A stretch of 64,000 nucleotides of DNA from Flabesymbios commensalis (taxonomy: Eukaryota > Annelida > Polychaeta > Terebellida > Flabelligeridae): positions 40,576,869 through 40,640,868 of the forward strand of contig OZ024905.1 in the NCBI GenBank assembly GCA_964017125.1, given 5' to 3'. Within the stretch, counting starts at the first letter, position 1; the number at the start of each line of letters is the position of its first letter. The translations under genes and the position numbers were made by a program. Under the pieces are notes generated by a model. The model saw only the letters and a list, made by a program, of their open reading frames with translations. It ran no database searches and was not told the DNA's origin. Positions 9,316 to 24,300 of this stretch are shown here, piece by piece.

Positions 9316-12300
9316 CTGAAAACAAACAAACGTACATTTAGTACAATCAGACGAGTCATTTAAATAAATCTACGTATATAAACTTAAAGCGCCACTGAGA
9401 GTAAACTGTCGAAGTCAGTCGATAAATATAAATTGTTAAATGTCAGGCAGAAAACATATTTATTTAACCCTTTCACCACTGAAGCCCGTTTTTATGTGCT
9501 GAATGCCATAGCATTCAGCACATAAAAACGGGCTTCTAGACTAGTAATGTTAGACTAGTAATGTTAGAGCTGGGTTTTTTTTTATAATACGCAATGTATT
9601 TTATTAAACGATTTATAACAAGTCAATTATTATATTATTAATGGTATTATAATTATTTATGAATGCATACCACATGTCACATGTAACCGCAAATTTCTCG
9701 CACAATACTCATACTTGCATGCGGAGCTACATTTGATCATCATGGCAGACGATTTGAGCTTGACAAGCTTGGAACGTGACATTCAAGCATTGTTTGACAA
9801 TCACGGCGTGTGGATTTAAAATTGACGATGACAACAGACATGTATGAGACAAATGTCAAGAAACATGGCGCGAGGTCACCTTACATTAAATAAAGGGAAT
9901 ATGGGAACCCTCGGCAAATTATTAAAACATAATAGGCTATATCATCTGATTATATTGATTCTGAGTGACATTTTACAATTTTACTATTCTATGAAAATAT
10001 AGGCCAAACAGCAGTGGTATGGGGTTGCAACGGTGGCAACAAGTGTATACATCCTTTACTTCACAGAGAGTATGGGGAACATGTGATCATAAATCGTAAT
10101 TATTTAATTCTTGCGAGGCTAACTAGTTGACATATTACACAATGTGTCTGTAGGGCCTACTATCGGCCTACTATATGGCAAAACAATAAACAACAAACAA
10201 TTATATGTAAGTTTGTGTACCCACCCGAGCCGAATAGCTTCTTGTCTTTGTCTAGAAAGTGACGATACGAGGAAATAACAACAGGCACTATTGGTATCTG
10301 CAAACAAAAGAAAAAAGTGGTCATCAACGTCAGACACACAGCCAACACGAGACGCTGACCCAGTGTTGTTTTAATGTTGGTCCACCGTCTGCGACGCTGG
10401 CCCAACATTCAAACAACACTGCGCCAACGTCTCGTGTTTGCTGGGACATCATTCTGATTGTGAACTGAACGTGAAACATCAAGCAGCCAGCAGACACGAG
10501 ACATTGATTCAATATTGGTTTATTGTTGGGCCAGCGTCACAGACGGCCGTCATTAAAATGACCTGTGTTCACATACGCCCGTCTAGCAGGTAAAGGGTTT
10601 ATAGTGTGGCTAGGACAACCAATTTTAATGAAATTTTACAAGCACTATTTTCTAGCAATATTTGCAAATATTTGGTCTAAATATGGGTATTTTTAACCAT
10701 TTAAATTTGTGTGTCACGGTAGCTATACACAACTACAAAAAATGAAATTAGATAACATAGCGCTTTAAGGATTACTGAATCCTACGCAACATTTCCACGT
10801 AAAATCTAGTCTGTGTCTATATTGTAGCTGAAAACAACTTATATAAGACATTTCTGTAATCTTAACTAATACCGGTATATTTAAATACAGGGATTTTGAA
10901 AGGAAAACGTTGTTTAAGCAGTAAGATTTCTTAGTCTGTAGTATTACAGTGTGAAAATATCTGTTATTTTTCACTTACTTGCAGTCGTGGGTCGCATCAA
11001 CCGATTAGCGACTGACAACTTTGTCTGGGAAAATTACATTTCCTTATCATATTAATAACGGATTAACACTTGTCCTGCTAGACCCGGATATATACGGTTT
11101 TAAGCATATATTTTAAGCCAAATAATATGTCACTGAAATGGACAATACAGTTTGTGGTAGATGTTCAGTTAGTAAAATAACTCAATTTAGAAGAAGTATA
11201 TTTTCGAGAAATATCTATATTTTTCGTCATTTGAAGCTGGAAATTGCGTTAGCAATTCCAGCTTCAAATGACGAAAAATACAATTGAAACAATTCAGCAA
11301 GACAAGGGTTAAGAATGTAGACTAGTGGGGTTGAAAAATGATTTATTTCTTACTTGAGCATCTATAGCTAAGTGAAAGGCACCTTTCTTGAACGGTAACA
11401 TTCTGCCATCGAAGTTTCTGGTTCCCTCCGGAAAAATCCACACCTTAACCTTAAAAACATCAACATGATCAAGTCAGTTACGACTGAGGTGAAAAAAAGT
11501 TTTTCATACCCATTTCCTTTAAACATGTTAAACTAAGAATGGTTTAAAGTTTAAAACATTTTGAAAATTCATTCTAACTTTAATCTACAGGACTACATAA
11601 CATTACACATCTAAGTTAAGCAGTTACAATCAATAATTAGACACTTAAAATAATAGGTTTGGATATCAAACACGTACTCGTGGCGTGGAAATCGTTTTTA
11701 ATAACATAATCTGATTATCAGATTATATGGGCCACGTATACTGTAGACTAGCCTATAGAGGTATGAATTCAAAACTGATATTCCAGTATCAAGCTTATCA
11801 TTTATTTACTTACATTTACTATGAAGAACTATTTTCTTATTATAAATTGTCATATTCACGTGATGGATTTAAATAATTAGTTGAAAGTGGATATTACCAT
11901 GATTACAATTAATATTTAAATTTCTTTATATTTATTATTGCAAGACTTTCTGCAAATATCTCGCAATTGTTCTATTAATGGAATAAAAAATAATTGAGTA
12001 GTTGTATTTGTAAATAGGAATGCATGAAAGACAATTTTGGCTACTTTGAGTGCTACAGATAACCAGGGCATATAGATGATTTGGTTGTTTTGAGACACAT
12101 TTAGAATAACTCAGATATGTCAGTTTTATCATGCTTATAAAAACATCAGTGAGATGTATATCATTTGTGCAAATTCTCGCAATGCCACCGCTAATCTCAG
12201 TATGCACGTCACTCATGAACGATGACAAATGTCAATAAATTGATTGCAGCTTTTTTGTATTGTCAGACAGTCACTCATGTGGTACATGCGTTTAACCCTT

Positions 12301-15300
12301 ACAGCGCGGGGTCGACTTCAGTCGTCAGAATCTGACGTCTGTAGACGTCAGATTCTGACGACTAAAGTCGATACCTGCACTGTAAGAGTATAAATATGTC
12401 TAAATGTCGTAAACCCATACCATAGGTATTCAAATGAATCAGAAAGAGCTGACGAAGACCTTTATGATGAGATCAAATTGATAGAAACCTTTTGGTTTTC
12501 ATGTTTTTCATAAAATTAATTCAGCGCTTTAAGGGTTAATAAATTAGTTTCCCTACAGTATGAATAAACAGGTGAAGTACGGCAAGTAGGGGGGTATATC
12601 ATTATTCATCGCGTTAACCCTTACACTGCTATAGCCAAAAAAACACTATTTTACTTTGGTTTTGTTTTGTCTTTCTGATTGCGTTTTAAAGATGGCTAAC
12701 TGACTGATTTTTTTGCTGTTTATCAGATGACGTTTTAGAAAAAAACGTGCCAGATATTATTTAGTGGGCAACCACACATGCTGCAAATTTTATGCAGCAG
12801 TGTAAGGGTTAAACCCCTTGTCACTCTGTTATGTTTATAGTTATTCACCAGGTGGCGCTAATATTCTAGCTATCTTTGTCACCCTCGCGGTGATTTCTGG
12901 TTATAACTTCTGGTTATAACTTCTGGTTATAATGGTGCACAATGGACTTTAACAGTGTTCATAATTTCATCCACAAAATGTTAATGATCGAAGACCAAGT
13001 CGTACTAGACTACCTATAGCCAACAGATGTACATAGAGAATACAAAACGCACAAAGTTGTACACACACTGACATAATCACAACTACATTCCTTAAACATG
13101 TTATTTATAATTTAACTGCACTTAACTTATCCTTTTAACAGTCTGTAGGACATATATATTTCAGGTAAACATGTGAGAGTGGCGGTACTACTTCTTAAAC
13201 CATATATGAGAATATGACAACATGGTTGGTTATTTAACGGGTTATTGACCGTTTAACCGCCAAATTATTCAACTGGAATTTTCACCCACTTGAAGTTGTG
13301 TCTCGCTGACGCGATCCACAACTTCAAGTGAGTGAAAATTATTCAGATTTGACAAAATGGAGGTCAAGCGTTCAAATATTGCTGATTGATGTGACATTTT
13401 ATCTTTAACATACATGTTTAAAAGGTGGTACTTAATGTGCTAATAAAAAATGAAAACCCAAATATATGCGGCACCGGCGGTTAAAGGGTTAAGAAGAGTA
13501 TCCTGGCTATAATCATGATAATACAGTTTCTGTCTAGCCCCAGATTGGCAGACGTCTGCCTTTACCAGAGTGTGACTTACATTACGTTCATGTACGAGCT
13601 CTGCTGATTTACTCATCACTCCCAATGCTTGCTTCGTATTATGTCTCTTTACAAAGATGGTCCCACAGAGGTAGGCTGCCAGACCAAACGCTCCCATGTA
13701 CATGGCCTCCTGCTTGGCTAGCGGTACACAGCGCTGTGGCCACGCCCATGACATACCTGCACAAAATAAAAGTTAAAATAATCTCATGTATTTAACCTCT
13801 TCAGCGTGGGGACCGTCATTAGACGTCTAAGTCTGACGTCTATAAACGTCAGATTCTGAAGTCTAAAGACGATCCCCACACTGAAAGAGTAAAATATGTA
13901 TAATGGCCTTAAATCCAGAAACATGGTATTCAAATGAAGCAGAAAGATCTAACTAAGACATTTATGATGATTTCAAAATGAAACTAACCCTTTGGTCTTC
14001 ATGGTTTAAATAAAATATTTCAGCGTTGTAATGGTTAAATAATAGCACATGTAGTAAATTGATGACATCACCGTGATGTTGCGTAAATGGGATGCGCAAA
14101 TGTGATGAAGTTATTTGTACATGTTGTATTGATTCCGTTCTGCCTCACAATCACTTTCGCCTGATACTCCATTAAAGTAGGTGGGTCGTCATGACTCGCT
14201 GAGCAAATATTGTGGACGCACAATGCTTATTTTACATTGTTATAATTATATATTCCCAAAGTCCGTCTTTCTAGCTTCTACGTTGCATACATATTATCAC
14301 TCACCATAATGTAGGATGGCCTGCATGGAAGCCAGAGGCTGATCCTGGCCAAATTATTTTTAAAAGTTCCCTAATATACTAAAAAATCCAAACCGAACAC
14401 CGCACGCACCCTCCTTTTTCAAATCCTGTATCCGCTCCTGGAAGTGGATTTTCATAAACCTTTAGTGGGTCCCTTTTGCTAGGTAACATAGCGCACACGA
14501 AGGGAAGCATGGCGCACAGGAAGGGCAACACGGCGCTCATGAAGGGCAACATGGCGCTCACTAAAGGCAACTTGGCGCTGCGCCATGTTAGAAATGGCTA
14601 GATGAAACACTGTTTAATTTACAATTGTTGTAAATCAATGAACTTGGAGTATAGATAAATGAATCTGAATTTGTTTGTTTGGAAATCAGAACCCTCACGA
14701 TGCATCAAAGCACCAGCTCGCATCTCTGAAGAATGAATTACATGTAAACTTAGGGGTTGCAGAACGGGAACTTACATGGAACAGTCAATACCAATATATT
14801 TTTCTCATTTTCCACCCACTTCAACATGTTCAAGCTGTTAACTCTTACAGCGCGGGGACCGACTTTAGTCGTCTGAATCTGACGTCTGTAGACGTTAGAT
14901 TCTGACGACTAAAGTCAATCCCCGCACTGTAAGAGTAAACATATTTCTGATGGCCGTAGACCCATAACATATAGGTATTAAAATGAAGCGGAAAGAGCTA
15001 ACATTTATGATGATTTCAAAATGAAAAAAACCCTTTTGATCTCCATGGATTTTACAAAAAAATTCAGCGCTTTAAGGGTTAAAGTCATCTTCATCCACCA
15101 CAGAGCGAGAATTACGATAGCAATTCGCGACTTGTAGTGGATGAAGAAATGGAATAAATGGGGCTTCAGGCCACCTTTGTGCACATATCTATTAGACTAA
15201 ACTAGTCCATGAGAATCTGCTGAGGATGTTGAGATGAATGAGATGACAATGCTGTCCAGACACAGGATGCGAGCCCTGGCGGTGTGAGGCCGAGCACGCT

Positions 15301-18300
15301 ACCTCTCGGTCACGGAGGCTCCCCATAATATTCTTCGAAACTTGAAGGCCAGAGTGGGGTTCGAACTCGCGATCTCCGACTTCCAAGCAGGAAGCTTTAA
15401 CAACTACACCAGGGCCCCCGCCCTTTAGTGGATAAAGAAGACGATAGTGAGCCCTTGGCCTGACCAAACACACGTTAGAAAACTAACTTACACATCATGT
15501 CTAGCGCACTCTGGTGATTAGAGACGACAACAAAAGGTTTGTCAGACCGGATGTGATGAGAGTTCCTCAGCTCCATGTTGAGTCCGTACAGGCGAGGTAA
15601 CCAGCATGTCAACCAGGTGACGCCCCTGTAACAATCAGAAAACAATATATATTTGATTTTAAAGAGTCTCACCCATATATATAATATACGACTTACGTAC
15701 AGAAAGAAGCCGACGATAAAGAGGCATGTAGAGCTCGTACAGAGGGAAACACAAGCCGTTGAGCCAATGCTGGGTTACTGTTGGTCCAGCGTCTTCGACG
15801 TTGTACACCATTAGCCCTTCAGCCGAAGTTATTTAAATCTTAATCCACTTGAAGTTGTGTCTCGCTACCGCGACCCACAACTTCAAGTGGATAAAAATTA
15901 CTTTCATTTGTTTAATTTGATTTGAGACCAAAAATAGCAAATGTTGAAACAAGCGTTTTATTCCCAATAACACAAGGAATAATTTGTCTGGTGTAGCGGA
16001 GTAGTTTGCTACACAATTGGGGACAAAATAATATGTTGGGGTAGCAGTTTTTTGCATCCATTCAGTATACCTGGGAACATGCATGCCTGCTAAAATTCTA
16101 CACAATTTTTCTGAAACAAAGTATTCCCAATAATAGTGATTTAATCTCCTAATAAAATAAATTTAAAACAGCTATAGGCGTGAATATCAGAAGATCGTTT
16201 AATCCAACATTATCTCAACGTCATGCGTTTGCCAGGACATGAGATCAACTCACTGAGACAACATGAGAAAACTCAGGCTAAGAATATGTGTCCTCCGAGC
16301 CAGACATCTGTGCATCACAAATCCCTTTACTTCCCGTTTATACTGCCAGGTCAGGTAACAGGTTATTTGTCTGGTGTATATGTGTAGCAGCGCAGTTTGC
16401 TACACAATTAGGGCCAAATGTTTAATAATGTGTCGGTGTTGCAGTTTTTTGGTACAAAGCTGCTACAAAACTGCTACAAAATTGTACTGGAGCAGTTATC
16501 TTGGTATTAAATTACGAGCTTGGGCAGTAAAATCTTCGGAAATTTACTCCATTACATGATAGTTCGTATTTATCATGGACAAAATTACAGGTAGAAAGAA
16601 AAATATGTTAATTATACGCAAAGTAGAGTGATCAGTAGCTTGTCAGTCTAACAGAGCAATATTCATTCATTGTCAGACATATGTGCTATATAATGGCCTG
16701 CAATTACCATTTTTTACATTTGGTACAGGGCTTCAAGGGTTCGCCAAATAGCATGTGGCTTAGCAAGCACGAGAGATCGAGCCCGATGTTGTTTTAATGT
16801 TGGTCCATCGTCTATGACACTGGTCCAACATCAGACAACATTGTTTCAATGTATCGTATTTGCTGGTCGTGCCACCGTATTGATCCCTCTCCCTCTAGAA
16901 TTCACACCGTGACCGAATCTGGAATACACCAACGGGAGCAGTAAACATGGTAGATAGCAGATACCTACTACACATATCAAGAAGATTCTTTATAATCTTC
17001 TTGTACACACTGTTGACCCAGTGTCGATTTCATTTGTACACCACAATTAGTTCAAGGTCACCGAGCATTGAACTTTACCTGGAGATTAGTGTAGTGCACA
17101 TAAGGTTAAAAAATGAAGGCTCTAACTAGTCAACATGGTCAAGGCGTTATGAAGTTATCGCGCTAGCAAGCTAATTTGATTTCCGTAACCTGGTGACGTT
17201 GAAAATAGGTTAAAGTCACTGAATATCGAACCCCACTGATGATCACTGTACCACACATCATGTTATCATGGAACAACACTCAAATTCATGTCAAGTGCAT
17301 GTTTTTTTCAAACAAAACGGCTGTGGTGTGGTGATCCCAATTACTATGGACCAGCCTAATGTTTAAACTTGACCGAGCTGTGGGGGAGTTGGATCCGTGG
17401 AACTTGTTTTTAATTGCTTCGATTTATGACTCAAATGGAACAATTCGGTTATGGCTCAAACTGTATCATTGGACAGCTGAATATTGGCGGCCATCTTGGA
17501 TTATTATTATTATTATGGCTGACTGGTCATATGCTATAGACCCACAGATAGGCCTATATATAAAGCGCATCTGCATTGTACGATTAAAAAACATTGCATT
17601 GTGATGTTTAACACTTTATAAGCTCAATAAGATCAATGGCGGTAGCAGCGGGCATAGCTGGATCTTCTGTGCAAGATGAACAGCTAATTCAAGAAGACAC
17701 CACCCTCAACATGCTCCAGGGATGGACCACTGAGGCCAGGCATCTTTCATAGGCACCACTCACAGCATAAACATTTTCTCAAAGCTGGGACTTCAAACCA
17801 CTAGATCATAATACACTACTCGACTGATTGCTTCGCTCATAACCTATTCTCTGGTCATCAATAATAGAGCAGGTGGAGGTGGCCTTATAACATGTATAAC
17901 GTCTATACGGTATGCTGTGTAGAAGAAAAGAAGAGAGGAAAGCTAATACTATGATAGATAATACACGGGATAATTTGTTCCGGAAAAAATGCATAGCTTT
18001 TGGAAGATGTACATAATTGTGCTAAGCTATTATACTCCATGGCAAAAACTGCTGTACTGCATGCAGCAACATAATAATATTATTAGATTATTGTGTAGCA
18101 TTTCCCCCCAAAATGACGTGGCCAACTACTACGCTGCACCAGACAAATTATTCTCCGATAAAATGTAATATATTGAAGCGACACAATCAGGCTAAAATCA
18201 TCAAAAAATCAGTATTATTATTTTCATTTTTTAACTTGGCCATATGATGTGAACAGTAGACTAGAAGTTTTTCTATTTTTTGTGTTGCGCATTTACCAGT

Positions 18301-21300
18301 TAAGCATGTTAAGTGAGATATGATTACGAAATTCCTGTATTTCTTATTTTGGACATGAGAAATGAGAAATCGAAATACTGATTTTTTGATGATTTCAGCC
18401 TGCTTGTATCGCTTTAACCAGCACAATGCATATTCACATAAACTAACTAGTAACTCAGCATGCTCAATGAAATCACCAAATGGAATATATTAGCCTATCA
18501 TGTTTGTCGCACATGAGTCTCTACTAATTCACAACAACGTCCATGAACACAGCTGTGCACCAAGAAATATTTAGTAAAAACTTCGCTCACGTAGGCTAGA
18601 GGTGTATACATACATTACACGCTTGTAATAAATGTACGCAAAATGTGGAGATCTTAGCAAGTGTGACACATAACTCGATTTAATAATCAGAATTTGTCCA
18701 ATAAGCTAAAGCGTATAACACGCGATTGCCCGCGCGACGTCCCGCGCGACGTTGCGTGCGACCTCGCGTCAGTTTTTCAAACACACTAGTTGATCATAGC
18801 CAAAACACGATTGCCAATTGCACGAACGCGACAGGCAACGGGATCATTTTCAAAATAGTTACATTTTCGTCGCGCTGGTTGTCGCGCCGCACATGGTGCG
18901 TTGGACGCCGCGTTGGTCGTCGCGTTTGTGTTTAGACAGTGACGCGATTGTCGCGCCTGTCGTCGCGTCCCTCATCGCGTGCTTGATCGCGCTCGCGTTG
19001 GTGTGTTTTACACAATAATATTGTTTGTGATTTATCTGGCGGCTCAGACAACAGGCAGCTCGTTTACTGGGCGGCCTCTTAACATGATAAACTACCTGTT
19101 AACCCATGTACAGGTATTATTAAGTTTTACCCACCGCGACCCACATCTTCCAAAAAATTAAATTCTATAACTTTTTTTTAACTGTAAAATTTACAGGTTA
19201 CCGTCAGTAACCATGGTAACCCACAGAACTGTCAACATCAAAATATTCGTGACCATTGACTGATTTTATCCCAAAATAACTACGGTAATATCAATCTGTA
19301 CAGTCTTAGCTATGTTAACGTATAGTCACGGCATGGTTAACTAGTTAAAAATCAGAATTATCTTATCAATGCCATTGTCAAGGTGAATGATACAATGAGC
19401 AAGGATAAGAGAACGAGCTAACGTGATAAGGCGTAGCTTTATCGCGTAAGTTCGTTCTTAAGCCTACATTACAACATAACCGTCACATATATATATATAT
19501 ATCAATCGTTGTACTTAACAATATATACATTCCCGTAAGACTATACGAGCGTGTGATTTTATTATCAGATTATAGAATGACTAAATTCAGGACAAGTTTA
19601 TATTTACCTAATACCGGTACTTAAAGTCCCATATCCAGGCAAATGGCATGTTTTAGCTCTGGTATGTCTGTTTGAGTGTTTGAATGAGTGAAGGCAGCAT
19701 TCCGATAGATTACAACTTTTAAAAACATCAGTTGGCAACGTAATCGGGTTTCGAAAAAGAAGAATTATGACAAAATGTCGGTCATTACATTTTTGTTTTT
19801 TAGATCCACCCATTTTTTAATGCTGTCATGTTGTTTAAATTGTTTGACAGGGAATTTTTAATGCTGTCATGTTGTTTCAATTGTTTGACAGGAAAGTGTA
19901 ATCGAGTCAACGAGTTTTTTTTATAATTTACTAGCCTAATCTATGACAAAAAGTTTTTAACTCGTATTAGGATAATTATGTAAGGTCTCAGATGTAGCAC
20001 ATCGTCACTCAAAGACGTTGCTAGTTTAATTACAATATCATCGGAAATCAACAGCTTAACAGCACTTTTCCAACGGGTCTCACACTTCTAAACAGGAAGG
20101 GTCAGCACACCTAAACATGCTAAACTCGGCTAATTGACGTGTCTACTTCTTTGCGGGACATCGCGGAAATTGCAAAAATACACAGGTAATATTGAAGGGA
20201 TGCTTGTGGCTGGTGTAGTGACAAAGAGAAAAGGCTTTTCCTCAGTGTTGATCCATTCAAAAAAAAAAAATCAACGTCATCCCTTCATTTAGACCCTCAG
20301 CGGCTTGGTCAAAGCCATTATAATAAAGAGATGGTTGTTATTAATTGTGTAAACATTGCGAAATACACACTTTTCGGGTAGGCCTACATATCTCTTTCAA
20401 ATAGAGGGTGGAGAAAGATAATATAGATTTACGATGATATAAGCCTACGCAATTTTAAACTTTGAAACTTTTTAACTTTGGTAATTGGGCCTTGATTAAT
20501 TAGAATGTCATGGCATTACCATGATTGATATGCCGAACACACAGCATATGTCACACATATATATGTCACACAAACTGCACAATAACATTATTGATTGAAT
20601 AAGAGCATCGCGTCATTGTTCATTTTCATTCCCAATAACCATGATAACCACTATGAATTAACCTGCTAATAAAACAGATTAAAGAGGACTACAGTCGTGC
20701 GTAGAGCTTAAAGGGACATGCCCACGCTAAAATCATAAAAAAATCGGTGATTTTATTTTGGCTTCTTAATATGACTATATGATGTAAACATGTCCATAGA
20801 CTAGAACTGCAAAAGTTTTTTATTTTTTTCTGCTCCGCGTTCACCAGTTAGGCTAGATATAGAGACAAAATTCATGATTTCTAATTTTCGACAACCATGT
20901 CAAAAATAGGAAATACGGGAATTTGTATTCTGCTCTGGGATAGTAAACCTAGGTAATTTATCGCTTGAGTGAGTGAATTTTGCTTTACGTCGCTTTCTGC
21001 ACAATGAGGCAATATTGCGACAGAAGGAAGCCCGAAGCCGGGACTATGCCTTAGTCAGTCTTATTTCGAATGATTTATGGGTTCTTCATAGTGCACAGTA
21101 TTTCCGCCTTGAAGCTGCATGCCACATTGACTTTAAATTGACACAATTTCCAAACATGCGCAGTCACCGGTATTTTCCTTTTCGGTAGACGGCTCTAGTG
21201 GTATCCCAGCAAACTAGAGGCATGTATGATCCACTGTTGGCTAAATGTTGAGCCATGGTCTGCCCAACGCTGGCCCAACATTGTTTCAACATAGGATCCA

Positions 21301-24300
21301 TGCCTCGTGTTTGAGCACTGGGATAGTATTATAGCATACATGACCATGATGACATACATGTTATCATGTACAATTATCCACATAGGCGGCCAGTCCTGTT
21401 CACAACGTCTAAGTCGCTCAGCCTGCCGCTACTGAGTTTGGACATTATCTGATTATCATGATTAAGAACAAAAGGAATCTATTAAACGATTTCCACTCAA
21501 TGCGCTAATGAGATATTAAGCTAAATTAGTGATTAAAACATTACATCAACATAATCAATCAATAACAAACTACCTTAGCATGCTTGATATGTATTATTGA
21601 TATACTGCTTGAACCCTTTCACCACTGAAGCCCGTTTTTATGTGCTGAATGCTATGGCATTCAGCACATAAAAACGGGCTTCAGTGGTGAAAGGGTTAGA
21701 AGCAAACCTGAAACGTTTACCCAATGTGGGCGTTTGATTGGGCTGATGTCACCACGTCAAAGGCACAGTAAACCACATAAGATGAGCGTATATATAGTGT
21801 TTGTCTAGTTATAATAATACACAGGATCGTAAATTCTCATCTCGAATTGATTAATTAACTAATCTCGTAGTCCTGACAATGGACCAGCTGGTTCTATAAT
21901 CTGATTTAACATGATCAATATACATGATATGAACGCGTTATCGTTGAATATCAATGAATATAAATATGTGAGGCCTGTTTACGATCATCTAGGGTCCAAT
22001 CGTCAGTTATTTAGCTAATTGTTTCTGACGTGTACTAGCAGTACATGTGGTATTATGTCTTATTGACTACATCATGTACATGTATCATAAAGATGGTAAA
22101 ATGTATGTAGAAAAATACATTTACTGTTTATAACTATATGTGACTGTTTTCGACACGAAAACAATAAAACCTACCCCCTCTAGATATTTGCAGGTCAGTC
22201 CATGACCACACCAGTATAGATAAAAAAAAATAATGACCATTCTCCCCCCACCCCACTATGTCTATTTTTTTTAAATGGTTGAGGCAGCCCTTCAAGTTTT
22301 TAATGAATCCATCCCAAAATTCAAACAGATCATCAGAAATACTTAGAGAGCCATTCTATCAAATATGACTGCAAACCAAACAACGGCTCATAAGTTATTG
22401 TGCCCATAAACTTTTTGAACGGCCGTTATTAGCTCGGTGCCAAAAAAATATTTATTGGAAGAAGTTACCCAGTCAAATAGGCCATATGTAGAAAATAAAT
22501 GTGTAAAAAAAAGTTTTTTAAACAATTAACACCCCAGACCCCCCCCCCCCCAACCCCCACCCCGAAAAAATCTCACAAAATTTTTTTTCTTAACCTAGAG
22601 AGACTACTACTCTGACATAAAAATAAATAAGTTTTTTAAAAAATTGAGAAATAATGACTAAATTGTATTTATGCCCACAAGCTTTTAGGGCGGCCATCTT
22701 GGCCGTTTATGGCTCGGTGCCCAAAAAATATATGAGAAGAATTGTCCCGTGACATAGGTCATATAATTATGTGAAAAATAAACAAAATTCATCAGTAAAC
22801 ACGGTGAACATTATCATGTAAAGTGAGGATATTACGCCTGCGGTGGCGGAGACGGCGGCGGAAACAGAAAAATGCTAAACACTTTAGGCATCCCGATATC
22901 AATCGGGGATGCTTAATTATCAGACTCTTTTAATATGGTTAAGTCCTTCCAATGTTGTGGCTTTCACCATGTTCATAGTTTGCTTGACTTTAGAAATGAA
23001 AAGTGTTATGTCGCTGATTGGATACAAGACCAAACGTTTAATACTAAAAATTAATTATATCTGTAATTAATGCTTGGTTCATCAGATTTCAGTCTTTTAC
23101 TTATAAATTTATATTCATGGTTATAAATTATTCCAAATATAATTATTGCTTAATCTGTTAATTGTGATTTTATGTTGGAATCTTGGGAATAATTGTAGTT
23201 TTGATAAATACTAGACAGTGTTAGATATCTGGCTGCGTGTTATTTAGCTGCGATGATCGCATTGAATTAGCATGATTAGTGTAGCAGAGAATTAAAAAAA
23301 ATCTATGATCATGGCTACGTCAATCATGTTACAAGAATGTTAATTGCGACAATTTTAATATACATATATAATAATATATGTACAAAATCCACGCTTTTCG
23401 TGTTGCTGTTTCGTGGCAACTTCTATTATTAAAAACTATGCCAAATCTGGCTGGGCATAATATGAAGCTGCAATCTGTCAACAACCTGCGTCAAAAAGAT
23501 GCATGTGTAAATACCTTTGTAGCACTTACTCATATGGTGGATCTGGGATCTTAGTTATCATGTCTATGTGGACAAACTAAACCACTAAAGCCAGGGTTTT
23601 TCTGAAGGCCCTTTTACTTTTAGGGGGGGGGGGAGTCTCCCTCACCCTAAAACTGACCAATCCCCCCAAAAAAAAATTCTCGCTCCGCTCGCACAGAAGC
23701 TGTTCCCCCCCCCCATTATCTCTTAATTCCTCCCTAAACAAAAAATCCACCACGAAACCCTGAAAGCCTTGTAAAGTAAAGTTTATACGTTAAATAATAT
23801 TGAGGGAATAAGACGGCGAAAGGGACTGTCATTAACGTGATCGCCGAGCCAGTACAAGTCCCATACAAATACATAGGCGATGTATACATACTGTACACAT
23901 GGTACATTGCTTCCTTTCAATTATTTGGATTTTTGGAAATGTATCATGTATATAAGAGATGTCCTATCAATTGTGTAATAAGCTATATGCCGATCTGTCG
24001 AGAGAAAAATAAGTTTGCCAAACAAGAAAAACGTCTCTCCTTATAGCTGTTCTATACACATAGTTAAATTACGTTTATCATGTTTTATATGCTAGAATTA
24101 AGCCTTTAGCAAATGCATCAGTGTAATAATTAGATATGGACAGGCAAAGTTTACTATGTGACACGAAATATCGAAGTTTTACCATCGTTATCTCTACAAT
24201 AGCACTGCTCAGTTGTCATGACAAAAAAAATTATCGAAGTTTTACCATCGTTATCTCTACAATAGCACTGTTCAGTTGTCATAACAAAAAAAAATAGTCC

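Larger units (their letters stand above)
14691..15465. mobile_element. Family A MITE interrupted by a second MITE and a SINE
   Basis: The outer element is a diverged relative of 57470-57717: ACCCTCACGATGCATCAAAG at the left and a GCGAATT hairpin with TTCATCCAC arms at 15088-15148. It is split by the MITE at 14842-15078 (at TTAA) and by the SINE at 15149-15425. The end of its hairpin arm resumes after the SINE. Confidence 0.6.

Noticed and set aside
18726-19018. Arg- and Val-rich frames
   Set aside because: Artefacts of the CpG-dense GTCGCG word element.
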